Part shown: one piece after another, positions 47,282 to 59,278 of the stretch
Numbering within the stretch: the first letter of the stretch is position 1
How the letters are laid out: the number at the start of each line of letters is the position of its first letter
Source of the DNA: Yamagishiella unicocca
Lineage: Eukaryota > Chlorophyta > Chlorophyceae > Chlamydomonadales > Volvocaceae
Assembly: GCA_003116995.1 (NCBI GenBank)
Contig: BDSL01000035.1
Span: forward strand, 124,001-188,000
Direction: 5' to 3'
DNA length: 64,000 bases
Program-made: the position numbers and the translations under genes
Notes under the pieces: model-generated
Seen by the model: only the letters and a program-made list of their open reading frames with translations
The model's database searches: none
Told to the model about the DNA's origin: nothing

Positions 47282-49084
47282 TTAGCCCACCCCCCTGGCT
47301 CCCTTCTGCAGTCCGTTTTCCAGCACTCGGCGGTTCTTGATGATCGCCGGCGCTAACCACCGCATGTTGGTGGAGGTGTAGGCAGCATTTGTTGGCTTGT
47401 TCAGCGCTGGCTCCCAGGGTTTGGAGTAGTGGCTTGACCGTATTGGGGATGGTGCCGGTGGCCCCTAGGGTGATTACCTCATTCCTGGTGTAGTGCACCG
47501 TCCAGCCCGCTCGCTCCAGGGCGTCGGAAAGTTTCTTGTGCTGAACGGTTTTCTCCGTACATTTGTCCGAGTGGTTCAGGTCGCTGGTGTAGCCTACCTC
47601 AATGATGTACACAGGGTGGTGGTTCTTGGGTCCAGGCAATCGGCAGGTAGTAGCGTTTCTTGGGATTCTGTTTCCGGGTAGGTTGGGGATGAACATGATG
47701 TCCGGGCGCATTTTGCTGACGTTGGGGTCTCGCCGGTCGGTTTCCGTGAACATCCAGAGCGGTGGCCTGTTTCCCGCACAGTATTCAGGGAGCTCTTCCG
47801 CCCTTCCTGCATCCATGACCATAAGGCCTCCTCCTTTGTTGCCGTTGTGCAGGCATGCAGCGACTGCCCGTACGGCGCTGTTATGTCGGTTAATGTACGC
47901 CCCTACCATAGTTTTGTGATGGCAGCCCCCGAGGATGTGACTGCCGGAGTCAGTTGTGGGGCCTTCCCGGCCGTGGCGGCAGAGGGGGCATTTACCGTCC
48001 CCGCCTCGGCCGTAGAGCTGTTTGAGTCGGGCATTGTAAAGGTACCCATAGCGCGCGTACAGGACCTGCTTTGTGAGCCAGTGGCCCATACGGTGTGTGG
48101 TGAGATAGGCGTTGCTGAATCGGGCGGAGAGTTCGGGGGCAGCCTCCCTCCAGCGTGCGGTTGACTCGGGGTCGTTGGTGTAACCGCCGTACGTCTCTGA
48201 CGGGAGATGCTTTAGGAGTCCCCTATTCAGGTCCGACACAATACAGGTGTCCCTGCTGCGTGCCGCCCAGTGGATGTGGCGGTATCCCTCGTTGTCAGCT
48301 TCCTCTATTATATCAGCAGCGACTTCTCCGGAGGCCGTAGCTGTGGCTCCAGCGTCTGCCATGTCATTTCCGTGGAGCCCAGTGTGAGAACGTACGTGCA
48401 GCAGGTGTATCTTAATGCCGGCCTCGGCGTAGTTTCGGAGCAGGTCGACTATCGATAGTAGTAGTGCTCTGTGCTTGGAAATGTGTAGCTTTTCTGGCGC
48501 ATTAATTGCACGCCTTATTAGGTAGAGTGAGGCAATGCTATCGGTAGCAATAGTAGCCCGGTGCTGTTCCTGCACCTCTGGGTCGGCGAGAGCGGCCCTG
48601 ATGGCTGCTAGTTCAGCTCTTTGGATAGTGTTCGTATAGTCGATACCGTTGGGGTTTACGTGGGTTGTCTTCTTTGTAGTAGGCGGCCCCAGTGCGCTGC
48701 GGCCCTCCTTCCTCGGCGGCCCCAGTGCGCTGCGGCCCTCCTTCCTCGTCGGCCCAATATGACGCTGCCATCGGTCCAGGTGATGCTGTCAGCGTCATAT
48801 TGGGGGCCCAGGGTGGCGGGGAAGTCAGTCCGAATCGGGCGTTCGTGCGCGTCTGTTGCCGCGATGCATACCGTGAGTGTCAGCGCGCTGTGCGGCTGCG
48901 CACGTAGTTCCTTAGCCCTCTTCCGGGCTCTCCAGCAACACCAGTGCTTGTCCGATTCTCCTTGCTTTTGCTCTATACGCGTGGGTGCGAGTTGTTTAAC
49001 GCCGTCCCCGCTTTGCATTAGGGTCGTGCGGAGTTGTTTCCATGCGCAATTATTGAAGGCTTCTAAGCCTGTGCTATTGGCCAC
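47282..49084 (-). pseudogene. LINE RNase H, zinc motif and PD-(D/E)XK region, copy B (broken)
   Basis: The counterpart of 21455-23230 is interrupted at 48670-48760. There a 32-bp sequence is duplicated and the bases after TWTDGS are replaced, shifting frame. From 48575 downward the rest of RNase H (E position lost, D and H-x-D kept), the CPLC...CHH cluster, RPDI and IIEVG are intact. A 2-bp deletion near 47345 changes the last residues and lets the frame run to 47208. Confidence 0.82.
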
Positions 49085-49191
49085 TAACAGGATGTCGATT
49101 CCGCGAGCATATCGCGGGGCGCTGGAGGCTGTGCCATCACCAGTGGTTAGGCTGGAGAGGTCGCCGTCCCACAGCTGGGCGAGGCGGTGGA

Positions 49192-52008
49192 CTAGTGCGC
49201 TCTCGGTGAGGTGAGGTGCGTGTACGGGCCCGTTCGGTCATATGGGAGGGCGATAAGGGTGACGGTGGGTTCAGGGGAAGTTGCCACTGTTTCAGCACTG
49301 GCGATGGCCCAGCCAAGGGCTCGTTTGGCACTTTCTGGGGTAGGGTCCGGGTGTGCCATGGATAGGCCGGTGAAGCGGTGGCTGTAGCCTTCTGTGCATG
49401 CCCCGAAAAGCTGGTCTTCGCTGTGGCGACTGAAGTAGCAGACTTCCCTTTCCTGCCGTCTGCCCCCGCTTGACTTCGGTGCAGGAGGCGGGCTACATCC
49501 TCTTCGAATCCGTCCTGGGCGGTGAGGCTGCAGTGGAGCCCGGGCGTCCGGTCCTTCATGTGCTGCCAGCGTGCACGGAGGAGGTGTAGCCGGGCTGCGG
49601 TGAGGCGGCCCACGCACACCCCACGCGGGTCGTACACGTGCGCTGTGTATTCCGTGCCGGCTACAAGGCTTGTTGCTAAGGGTGCACGCGTCCCCAACTG
49701 GATGGTGTACCGGCCTGGGGGATACACATCCAAGTACGGGTTCTGGGATATAGTGTTGATGGTGGTGTTGCCCCGTAGGGTGCGCTTCCGGGTCGCCGCG
49801 TGTTCGTTAGGCGGGTCCCACCGGCCCTGCTTTTGGGCGTTGGTGAGAGATTGGTCTCTCGCTGGGGCCGGGCGGGTTGGCCTGGGGTCTCTTGGTGTGT
49901 TGCGGGCGGCCTTGTATCGCTGCAGTGCCGCGGGGAAATTCGGGTCCCTTTCCAGGTTCCAGGGTGCCATGTCGGAGGTTTTCCAGGTGACTTTGTGGAA
50001 ATATTTGTCGAGGTGCGGTCCTAGCTCGTCCTGCACTTCCTGGACGCTTTCGTAGGTGTATCCTTGTCGAACGTATGCCCGCAGGACAGAGAGCGGGATG
50101 ATCGAGTGGGGCCATGCGACTGTGTATTGGGTTTCGTGGCTGCTGGCGCCCTGGGTGGTTGCCGGGTCGTCATCCTGCTCCGGGTGATTATCGGCGCGGC
50201 GCCTCTTCCGGTTCGCTTGCTTACGGGCCTTCTTGGTGGCGGCCGCTGTAGTGGTATGCCTGACTGTGAATGGGCCGGCTACGACCTCGCTGATGACTTC
50301 TGTGTCGCGGTACAGGTCATATGTAAGTTGGTGTTCTGCCGTCGTGTCACCCATGCCCGGCCAGGGTATTTGGTCTGCCAGGATTTGCGCCCTTGCGACG
50401 CGCCATGGCTCCCATGGCTCGCCCAGCGGGCGGGCTGCCTGCGGAGTCGCTGCTTCAGCTAGTGGGGGCAGGGCCTCATGTATGTCTGCCGTGTTTAGGA
50501 GTGGGATGCCCTCTGCGTCGGTGGGTTCGTGGATAGGATCAGCGTCCCATCTTCCCTCATCACCATCCCGGTCGGTAAGTCGTAATTGCGGTGCGTGCGT
50601 CTGTGTTGGCTGTTGCCTTCGCCCCAGGCTTTTGACATGGGGGCGCATATCTTCCAGGACCGCCCGCCAGAAAGCGGCCACATCGTCGTCGGTGCCGGCC
50701 CACAGGCGGGCCCACTGTGTTACAGGTTTCCCTTCTTCTTCGGCATGGAGCTGCACAAGTGCCGGTACATCATGGATTCTGGCCTTGGCCGTGCGTGTCT
50801 TATTGTTATCACACCGCGTGCTTTTGGCGATGAGTTCTTCCTGCCGGGCTGTAACACCTTTGCGCTTGCGCCCCCGCCGGGAGGTCTCTTGTTGAGGCGA
50901 TGGTGGGTCCTGGTGGTCGGTACCTCGGGGCCCGTTTGGAGTCGGGTTTACGGCGATGCCATGTCGGGGGTATTGTGCTCCCGTGGCCTCTGGCATTGGG
51001 GCAGTTTGCGGGCGCCTGCCCCCGTGCTCTCCTGGCACTACCCCGCGGTGGGTGCGCAGGGTATGTGGGTCCATGGAGGGCATGACGGCAGCATTGGGCA
51101 CGCGCGATTTGGATAGCAAGCCAGCAAATGCGGGCACGTCTGGTATCCGCCGGAGGCGCCTGTCCCCTAGTGGTGCCTCGCTGGCGTAGCGTTTGGGGTC
51201 CATGTCTTTGCCCCGTTCAAGGGGATCACAGTGTGCGCTGAGCGCAAGGCTAAGTCGGTTGAGCGCAACTTTGTGCCGGCGTTGGATCCTGGTTTTGTTG
51301 ATGAAGAGGTTCTGCAGTTCGGCACTGGTGATGAGGTGGGCCCCGGTGTTCTGGTCCACCAGAGATTGCAGATCTAGGCCGAGCTCCACTAGGGGCATAA
51401 CATACCGGTAGGGCAGTGGGAGTTGGGCGTCGGCCCGACCCCTCGCTAGCTGGACCGCCTCATATAGGGTGTTGATTTCTGGGGCATAGGGCTGACCGGC
51501 GGCCGTGATGGCGATCCCGCTCTCCCTTGCCAGCGATAGCTGTTTTAGGGTTACGTAATAGCAGCTGGCGCCTGCAAGGCGGTGCATGGGCTGGGGTCCC
51601 GCATAGTCGTGTTGCAGCTTGAGCATGGCACGGGTGACCACCCCTAGGCGCCCTGGGTCATTGAGTGCCAGGACGAGCGCTCGGGTCGAGCGTTGCACAT
51701 AGGTGGGCAGCAGTGAGCCCACACCTAGGCCGTACATCTCTGCTGGGTGGAGGATAGCTCGTGTTGGGAAGCTGGGTGTTATGTAGTAGCATTTTTTTGC
51801 TATCCTGGCGATCATTGCATCTAGCATTCGGATATCATTTGGGGTGTACGCCATAGTGGGAAAGCTGTACGCCACCACCGACTGGATGCACGTTTGGAGG
51901 ACGCGTAGGCGCTGGTCGGGTGACGCCATGCAGGACAGCAGCTGGGTGCCTTTTTCTGTCACGGCTTGGCTTACGTAGCGGAGGTGGGGCCCCCAGTTGA
52001 GCGTAAGA
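49192..52008 (-). pseudogene. LINE RT thumb, linker and truncated PCIF1-like region, copy B
   Basis: Open from the RT thumb through the linker. The 107-bp deletion at 49440 joins the linker directly to the CYFSRHSEDQLFGA part of the methyltransferase-like segment in one alternative frame. FASPLN is missing, while the AHPDPT and SPEPTVTLIALPYD parts remain (about 49390-49240). The main frame instead runs on as unrelated Pro/Thr/Arg-rich sequence to 49137. Confidence 0.75.
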
Positions 52009-52064
52009 AGTGCGCAGGAGATAGGGTGGTGCATACTGCGCGGGAGATAAGGTATCACATATCT

Positions 52065-52770
52065 GCGACTCCGACGTTCCCCCAGCTTCTAAGGCACCCC
52101 CGGAGTCCCTACTCCGGCGACTCCTGCGACTCCTGCGACTCCGGCGTTCCCCCAGCTTCTAAGGCACCCCCGGAGTCCCCACTCCGGCGACTCCTGCGAC
52201 TCCGGCGACTCCGACGTTCCCCCAGCTTCTAAGGCACCCCGGCCCGGAGTCCCCACTCCGGCGACTCCTGCGACTCCGACGTTCCCCCAACTTCTAAGGC
52301 ACCCCCGGAGTCCCCACTCCGGCGACTCCTGCGACTCCGACGTTCCCCCAGCTTCTAAGGCACCCCCGGAGTCCCTACTCCGACGACTCCTGCGACTCCT
52401 GCGACTCCGGCGTTCCCCCAGCTTCTAAGGCACCCCCGGAGAACGCCGGAGTCGCAGGAGTCGCAGGAGTCGCCGGAGTGGGGACTCCGGGGGTGCCTTA
52501 GAAGCTGGGGGAACGCCGGAGTCGCAGGAGTCGCCGGAGTGGGGACTCCGGGGGATGGCTAGGAAGCTGGGGGAACGCCGGAGTCGCCGGAGTCGCGGGA
52601 GACGCCGGAGTGGGGACTCCTGCGGGTGGCTAGGAAGCTGGGGGAACGTCGGAGTCGCCGGAGTCGCCGGAGTGGGGACTCCGGGGGTGCCTAGGAAGCT
52701 GGGGGAACGCCGGAGTCGCCGGAGTCGCAGGAGTCGCCGGAGTGGGAACTCCTGGGGGTGGCTAGGAAGC
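52065..52770. repeat. Palindromic minisatellite of ~60-bp units, copy B
   Basis: Same arrangement as 26315-27037 with the orientation switch at about 52441. One or two GCGACTCCT/GGAGTCGC sub-units have been gained or lost relative to copy A. Confidence 0.92.
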
Positions 52771-53104
52771 ACTGGAGCGGCTCTTCGGAGTCACTCCTTG
52801 GAGCCACTGACAGGAGCAGGGAGCGGCTCTTCGGAGTCACTCCTTGGAGCCACTGACAGGAGCGGGGAGCGGCTCCTCGGAGTCACTCTATGGAGCCACT
52901 GACCGGAGCGGGGAGCGGCTCTGCAGCTGTTGGGAGTGGAGACTCCGAGAACGGCTTTGGAGTCTCAAGATGCCTGTCTCCGCTCCAAAAACTCTATGAC
53001 TCCGCTCCAACAACCCTGTGTCTCCGGTGGAGTGACTCCAGACCTGACTCCAGTGTGACTCCAGCGTCCTCCCGGAGACAGACAGACTCCGGTGTCTATA
53101 TGTG
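52771..53104. repeat. GAGTC-rich block with three 46-bp tandem units, copy B
   Basis: Units begin at 52776, 52822 and 52868. Same sequence as copy A apart from single changes. Confidence 0.88.
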
Positions 53105-54331
53105 ACTTCGACCACAAACTCCCGGTCGGTAATCGGGCGGGTCGCGGCGTCATCGCCTTTCGCTACCTCATCGCCAGCCGCCTCCCAAGCGCTTCACAAG
53201 TTTGTCCTTGCTTCTTCCTGCGTCTCTTTCAGTGTCAGACGATGCGCCCGATGGCTCTACCTTTTGGTCTGGGGCCCAATCTAACGGTTACTGCTGCAGT
53301 TCTCCCACTTGCTTGCGCCCAAAACAAACCGGCTTCGCAAACGTCGGTGTGCTCTCCGCCAACTGGCTGTATGGGCCATATATGCGGATAAAAAAGCTGT
53401 GGTATCTTTAGTTGTGGTTGAGCTCTATTGGAACGGCTAGGCCAGTAAAACTCACCGTTGCTCTTCGCAGCGCAAGTCGAACATTTCATATGTCGGTGTG
53501 CTCTCCGCCAACTGGCTGTATGATCCATATATGCGGATTTGAAAGCTGTGGTATCTTTAGTGGTGCTTGAGCTCTTTTGGAACGGCTAGACGCACCCCTG
53601 CTCCAACGTCGCCTCGTCACGGATCCCGGGATCCAGACCAGCATCTACAGCATGGTTACTAGGGATGCCTAGTTGCTGCCGCGCTTCATCCAACACCACA
53701 CATCAAATTAAATCATAAAGTCTTGTTGTATGTTGGCATGCAGTGCATGGAACCCGTGCTGGACTGCAACCGCCTTTATTTCACTAGGCCTGTAAGTACA
53801 GCGTGCGGTGCTAGTACCTCCTTGCTGCGGAGAGCTCTCCAAGCCGGTGCTTCTGCCGAGCGCACTCCAGGCCGAATTCGTCCGTCTTTATGGGAGCAAG
53901 CTCCCAGCCGGTGTTTCCAGCCGCGGAAACACCTCGACTGAATCACGATGCCAGTGGGTGTGGCTCTGGCTGACGTTGGTGAGCTGCTGGGTTCACACAC
54001 ACGCAAGGCCCACACCCCTTCAAGCAGCAGCGAGCAGTGTACGTTGTTTAGCCACTAAGGCACCAAGCAAGCGCCTTACTTAGCCTAGGTGATGCGCTGC
54101 TGATAATAAAACCTTGCAACAGGCGTCGATCAAAGCTAAAAGACGCCCGAACCAGCAGCCGGCGTCAGTCGCTAGCTACCAAATGTATTGTAAACCCTGA
54201 CGAGGCCAAATATATTATAGGGTCCCTGACGACCCTACCTGTAGGATCGTTCAGCATATGTATTTCCTCTTGTTTCCCTCTACGCGACTCTACGGAAGGG
54301 AGGGAGGGAAGGCACAACCAGGGTAACCTAT
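53105..54331. repeat. U2 array unit R8, right stub (no U2)
   Basis: Counterpart of the R4 right stub (27373-28599). Confidence 0.9.
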
Positions 54332-56752
54332 GCGTCCGGGCCATCTCGCACATACAAGGCGACTGGAAACTACCCGCAATAGGATTACCGAGACCCCATA
54401 GCGTTTGTCACCCACTGCAACAATTACTACTACTACACTCATGTCGTCCGGAGGCCACACAAGGCGGCCTGAAACTACTACCCGCAAAAAGGGGCCTCTC
54501 ACAGCGCCCAACCCCTCCTGGGGAAGCCCCAATGCTGCACCCCCTGGAAGAAAGGCCCAGAAAGCCAACACCCCACGGCGGATGGCGTGATCCTGGAGAT
54601 CAAACCCAGGGACAACAGCAAGAGGGCCACCAGCCCCCGACCTCTTAAGGGCCGCAGCCATAAACCAGCGCCGAACACCCATGGCGGCTGCGAGGACCGC
54701 CACATCCCAGACACAGGGTTGCACGGTCGGAGGGGCCTGCACCAATTAGACCTGCGCCCGGGCCACACCTTCACGAATCCGGACAGCAAGTTGGTCAACC
54801 ACTACCTGAGGCAACGGCGGGCAGAACCGGCAGAACTGGTGCATTCGAGGGGAGCCCCCCTCCCGGACGCTCTTGAGGAGGCAGGCGCGCCAAACCCACA
54901 GATAGAGCGCAGTCGCCACTCCCCGGACATGCGAGTTCCCAAGAAAGACGGGGGAGCCCATGTACGGTCAGCCGCCACCGTATTTCTTTTTGGGGGGCCC
55001 TCGCTCCCACCTCACCCCAGACCAGAGCCGCCTGATATGTGCTGCAGGAGATGCGCTTGAATATTACTTGGACGGAGTCGGCGTGTTATGGAGCAGTCTT
55101 TGGTTAAGTGGGTAGGGTGCACGGCTGCAGCGGTAGTATAAGGCCGCAACCATGCTGGCGGGTCGGGAGCGCAAGCGCCCCCACTGACCACGCCCCCTAG
55201 AAAGATTGAAGTTAATCGCAGGTCCTCAATGAGGACCATATAAGCGATTAAGCTTATAAGAACAGATACTACACATGATCTGAGCCAAAAGGCCGAGAAA
55301 GGTATGATAATAACGGAGCAGGCGCACAATCCAGACAGGGTGTGGACGTACGCAAAATTTGGCTAATGCGATGGTGGGCCTACGCCCCGCCCACCTGCTG
55401 CTGTGCGTGGTCGCTCCCATAGCGCCCCTCACCCACCCCGCCAGCAGGTCCAACAGAAAAACACATGGAATGCTTGGAATGTCGTATGATGACGTGTGGC
55501 AAGCGCCGGAGTATAAGCATCCCCTCCCAATTATAATAATGAGTAGCCGAGGTACTGCTGCCTGCTGGCTCCAACCACGTAGGCAACCATGATGGCCCCA
55601 CCATGTACGGAAATATTATCATGCGATGCATGGTTATTGATTCATACGTTGGAAGCGGAACGTGCATAAGGGGTGATATGTAAGCAAGTGGGTACGTAGT
55701 GGGGTGGACCTTCCCGTGCCAGCAGCAAGCAGCAGGTTCGCCTGAGTGGCTGGACGTTCACGGCTAGCCCGCTGCGTACAGGAGGGCCCGGACATACAGT
55801 TAAACGCTGCTGTCGCCATGCAGGAGTGCGTGTCTAGCAGCAAGGAGGGCGGCCATCCTAGTAACCGTCCATCCAGGGCAAATTATGCATGCCGGCACTG
55901 TTAAAATGTGCATCTAGCAGGTGGTGGCTGGCGGGTCTGTCCATGAGTCAGCCCTACGTTCGTACATAACTATTCCACAAACGACCAACGTGCCATGTGG
56001 GCTCATTCAAGGCCACCGCTGTGGCCTACAGAGGAACGTGCGCCCAAGGCACCCAAACCGCACAATCAAACAGCCCAGACCGCCCAAGCCACCGAAACTG
56101 CCCAGACTGCCCACACCTTACTTGCTGCTAACATGCACGCCTCCCTCGCCCCGCATCTTCCGCCCATTGCAACACCCATGCGACCCTCCTCCCCCTTCTG
56201 TAACTTCCCTAAACGCCGCCGCCGGGGTTTCTTCGGTGCTTTTGCCCCTGCCCACCCGTTCCGCATCCCGACTGCCGTTGCTGACGCCCGAGGGTAGGTG
56301 ACCCTTGCCCGCATGCTTCGAGCCGATCGCCATCACCGCACGCTCTGGGCGCTGGCCAGGTAGGAAAGACGTCTTGCTTGCGTTTTTGCCTGTCTATTGC
56401 GTTCTTGGGCATAGGGGCATGCGTCTGGGCTCTCACGGTCTCCGGCGCCTACCTCCGGCATCCTACCACGGACACTGGCTGGCCCGGTCCGGTAATTAAC
56501 TGCTTCTTCCGCCACTTCGACCACAAACTCCCGGTCGGTAATCGGGCGGGTCGCGGCGTCATCGCCTTTCGCTACCTCATCGCCAGCCACCTCACAAGCG
56601 CTTCACAAGTTTGTCCTTGCTTCTTCCTGCGTCTCTTTCAGTGTCAGACGATGCGCCCGATGGCTCTACCTTTTGGTCTGGGGCCCAATGTAACGGTTAC
56701 TGCTGCAGTTCTCCCACTTGCTTGCGCCCAAAACAAACCGGCTTCGCAAACG
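54332..56752. repeat. U2 array unit R9, truncated; right edge of the array
   Basis: Left half of the variant type shared with R5. Similarity to the other units ends at 56752 within the TTCGCAAACG string, and unique DNA follows. Confidence 0.9.
55116..55305 (-). ncRNA. U2: U2 spliceosomal snRNA, copy 7 (unit R9)
   Basis: Same as copy 1 except one base in the stem IV loop (UAUACUACC instead of UACACUACC). The flanking DNA is AACGGAGCAGG where most units have AATGGAGCAGG. Confidence 0.92.
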
Positions 56753-56865
56753 ACCTCCGATTTTTAGTTTTCTCAACCGACTGCTCCAGGATGCATCGCC
56801 AAGCGTTCGTCCTAAACGGTTTTCCTCTCGTACACGAGTTTTCCTTGCGTCCATGCAAGGAAAAC

Positions 56866-57115
56866 CACCAAACGCCCAGACCGCCCAGACCGCCCAAGCC
56901 ATCCAAACCTCCCAACCTCCCAAACCGCCGTTCCCCCCAAACCGCCATTCCCGCCCAAACCGCCCAAACCGCTCAAACCGTCCAGGCCACCAAAACAACC
57001 CAAGCCACCCAAACCGCCCATCCTGCCACCACAAGCCACCCAAACTACCCAAACCTCCGAAGCCACCCAAACCGCCCAAGCCGTCCAAACCGCCAAACCG
57101 CCAAAACCACACAAA
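56866..57115. repeat. Degenerate CCGCCCAAA-type minisatellite
   Basis: About 250 bp of imperfect 9-10-bp units such as CCGCCCAAA, CCACCCAAA and CCTCCCAAA. It gives long Pro/Lys-rich plus-strand and Trp/Gly-rich minus-strand ORFs that are artefacts of the repeat. Every U2 unit has a shorter stretch of the same kind (6170-6240 in R1). Bases 56753-56865 and 57116-57242 hold nothing recognisable. Confidence 0.88.
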
Positions 57116-57242
57116 CGGGGCGCAATGGCGCATTTTTGCCCGCCACGTCCTCCATCTGCGAGTTAAGGACATCTAGGCGAGCACCACTTACTTCCAAAAG
57201 ACGGGGTCAGCCCGAGACCGCCCTGAAAAATCGGATTCTCTG

Positions 57243-58387
57243 GGCTTGGGATCAGCCGATGCATGAAGATGGTCGAAAGAGGCAGTGCGCGGGGAGTGGG
57301 CGTGATTGAGGTTGGGGGTGTGGGCCTAACGAGGCGGACAGTGCGGGGCGCTTAGGGGCGCGGGGCTGCTGCGGCGGACAGCTCGGCACGTCAGTTCCTC
57401 CAAAGTGCAAACTGCTCTGCGCTGCAAGTCGAGCCCCCCGGTGGCGTCCAACCCCTCGCCGCCCTCCCTCCCTGGAGGTGTCCGCCCCGCCCCATCCCCC
57501 AGCTCACTCGGCAGTGTCGTCGCGATCCGTCTCACACGGACCGCACACTGCAAGGAACCTCCCGTCTTTTTGCGTCCACTCTGCACTTGCCAATGTCGTA
57601 AGTCAATGGTCCCCCATCCCGCATCCTCCCTGTCCACCTCTTTCGCGCGGTGTGAGGCTGAGCAGGCTGGTTGCCCTGTGGCCGATTGCTCGCAACATAA
57701 AGTGACGGTAAAAGGTTCTTGTCGGAGGCGGTGTCCGAGCGGCTGCTTAAATGCGCCTTCGCGTGACGCCCCGGCTGCTGGCGACGATCCGCTCTGACGT
57801 CAATCGTCGTACAATGTACGTTCGCGCATCGGCTGCCTGCTCTGGAGAGTTACGGTGATCTTCTCTTGCCGGATGACATATGAGTTGCCCGAGAAAGGCA
57901 GCGGGTTACTCGCGATGGCTTCAGGTTACAAGCACAAAATGGCAGCGCACATATTGTTATGCATCGCAATGGAGGGTCCGTCCTCGTTGGCCGACCCGAC
58001 AACTCCGTAAAGACTAAAATGACCAGTTTGCCTACTCCTCCCAGAGGATAGCTCCATGCTGCAGGCTGAGATGATCCTCATGGCGACGATAAGGGCGGCG
58101 GGGCAGTGCTGGGCAGCGCCGCTGTCAAATATGCAAATCCTGCGCGTCTTCCTCTCCCTCGCCACACACACGCAAAGTTTCGCGCCGCAGACTGAAAACA
58201 TGCGACAGACCCGACAGCGTCTTCGCAGACGCACGCGGTAGCTTGCAACTCGCACGACCTGCTCATCGTTCCGCAACTGTATCCTAGGCAGCGCACGACT
58301 TTGCGGCGTCATTGCCAGCACCATCGCCTCACAGACGAGAGGTTCAGGCCGAGAAGTCGCGCACGAGCATTCCATGCATTGCACACG
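57243..58387. repeat. Right flank repeat (paralogue of 2640-4237)
   Basis: Matches the left flank repeat except for 57500-57640, which replaces the part holding the first hemerythrin exons. The conserved part 57640-58387 equals the sequence upstream of the hemerythrin start codon, so a promoter-bearing fragment exists here without its gene. No coding exon is recognised in it. Confidence 0.8.
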
Positions 58388-58701
58388 CGTGGTGCTTGCC
58401 GTGGTTCCCTGCGTCACCCCAGACCGCCGGACAGCAGCAAGCGCAGAGCTTAGAGGGACCCGAGTCCCCTAAGAAGCTAAAGCGAGGCTGCTGGCACAAC
58501 AGGAGGAGTATGTGTTCAAGAACCCTGAATGCGTGCTCTGACGGCTGCGGCGGTTAACAGCGGGAGCACCGGAAGCACCGGAAAACCCGCCCGCAATACC
58601 CGGCACTGGCGCAGCCCCATACGGGTTTTGCGCCTGCAAATTTCCTCCCCTCATAGCCTGTATCGCTCTTATGCTCGATGTCCAAGTGCCATCTCCACGC
58701 G

Positions 58702-59178
58702 TTACTTGAACAACTTCTCGATCTCGGCGAGAGTCTCCTTTGCAAGGTTCAGCTCTTCAGTGTCCTTGATATCGGCCTCGTTTTCGCTCTGCGTGAATGC
58801 AAGTATAAGAGCGTGTGTGGCCTCTGGTACGTGCCACTGCTGTCGGTGAAAAAGACCCACCACGAAGGATTGTAGCTCTGTCAGGGCCGCTTCCAGCCGC
58901 TGCCTTGTTTGAGGAATCATCATAGCAGACTCTTGCAGCACGTTCTCCTGTAGTAAAGCGCATATTATACTTGGGCAGCGTTGTCGCTAGTCATGCACTA
59001 TGCCCGCTCTCACCGCCTGCTTTAGGTCGCTGGCCTCAGCTCCCTCCGCTTTCATCTTATCAACGCGTGATTGCTCCTTATCGCGCTCTTTCTCGTAGTA
59101 TCCCAACTCCTTGTGGAGCCGTTTCGCGCTATTAGTCTTTACCTTGCATTGTTTTACAAGATCGGCGGTAGAAGTCAT
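58702..59178 (-). CDS. TBCA: Tubulin-folding cofactor A (tubulin-specific chaperone A)
   Basis: Cofactor A binds folding intermediates of beta-tubulin in the cytosol and passes them along the tubulin-folding pathway. Exons are 59178-59014, 58947-58861 and 58788-58702, giving 112 residues, the usual family length. Exon 1 encodes a helix with KQCKVKTNSAKRLHKELGYY and ends DLKQA. The splice gives KQA-ENVLQESAMMIP, the family's best-conserved stretch, followed by QRLEAALTELQ. The protein ends LAEIEKLFK. Both introns are GT-AG and in phase 0. Intron 2 (58789-58860) is 72 nt with no in-frame stop, so retaining it would add 24 residues; I exclude it because it starts GTGGGT, ends ACGCAG, and its removal restores the family alignment. 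The start ATG is the first in frame and gives the normal N-terminus. Single copy in the window. Confidence 0.94.
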
Positions 59179-59278
59179 CGTGGTTGTAATATGGATGTAG
59201 GAACAATATAGAAAGAATTGCCGAGGTAGAGAAATAATGTCGAAACCTTTTGGCGCGCACGCACCTGCCCTCGCGGGA

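Larger units (their letters stand above)
47161..52008 (-). mobile_element. 5'-truncated LINE retrotransposon, copy B
   Basis: Same element, truncation point and 13-bp target-site duplication (47148-47160 and 52009-52021) as 21334-26258, so it is a duplicate and not a second transposition event. It carries extra lesions: a 107-bp deletion that removes the FASPLN motif, and a scrambled stretch that destroys the first RNase H Asp region. Confidence 0.92.
40945..53104. mobile_element. Composite insertion B (duplicate of composite A)
   Basis: 12,160 bp, collinear with 14880-27372 and with the same junctions. It differs by a 91-bp extra segment (about 41107-41197), loss of 342 bp at 42664/42665, a 107-bp deletion in the LINE at 49440, a local 32-bp duplication near 48690-48750 and different minisatellite copy number. 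Shared target-site duplications inside it show descent from one ancestor rather than repeated insertion. Confidence 0.88.

Noticed and set aside
47161..52008. Second LINE as an independent insertion
   Set aside because: It has the same truncation point and the same 13-bp target duplication as the first, so it is a duplicate.
56666..57176. Long Trp/Gly-rich and Pro/Lys-rich ORFs
   Set aside because: They are translations of the degenerate CCGCCCAAA minisatellite in different frames.
58480..58541. Plus-strand reading ARLLAQQEEYVFKNPECVL ending in a stop, as a last exon of a gene convergent with TBCA
   Set aside because: Composition looks coding and an AG precedes it, but no upstream exon or family match could be found, so it was not annotated.
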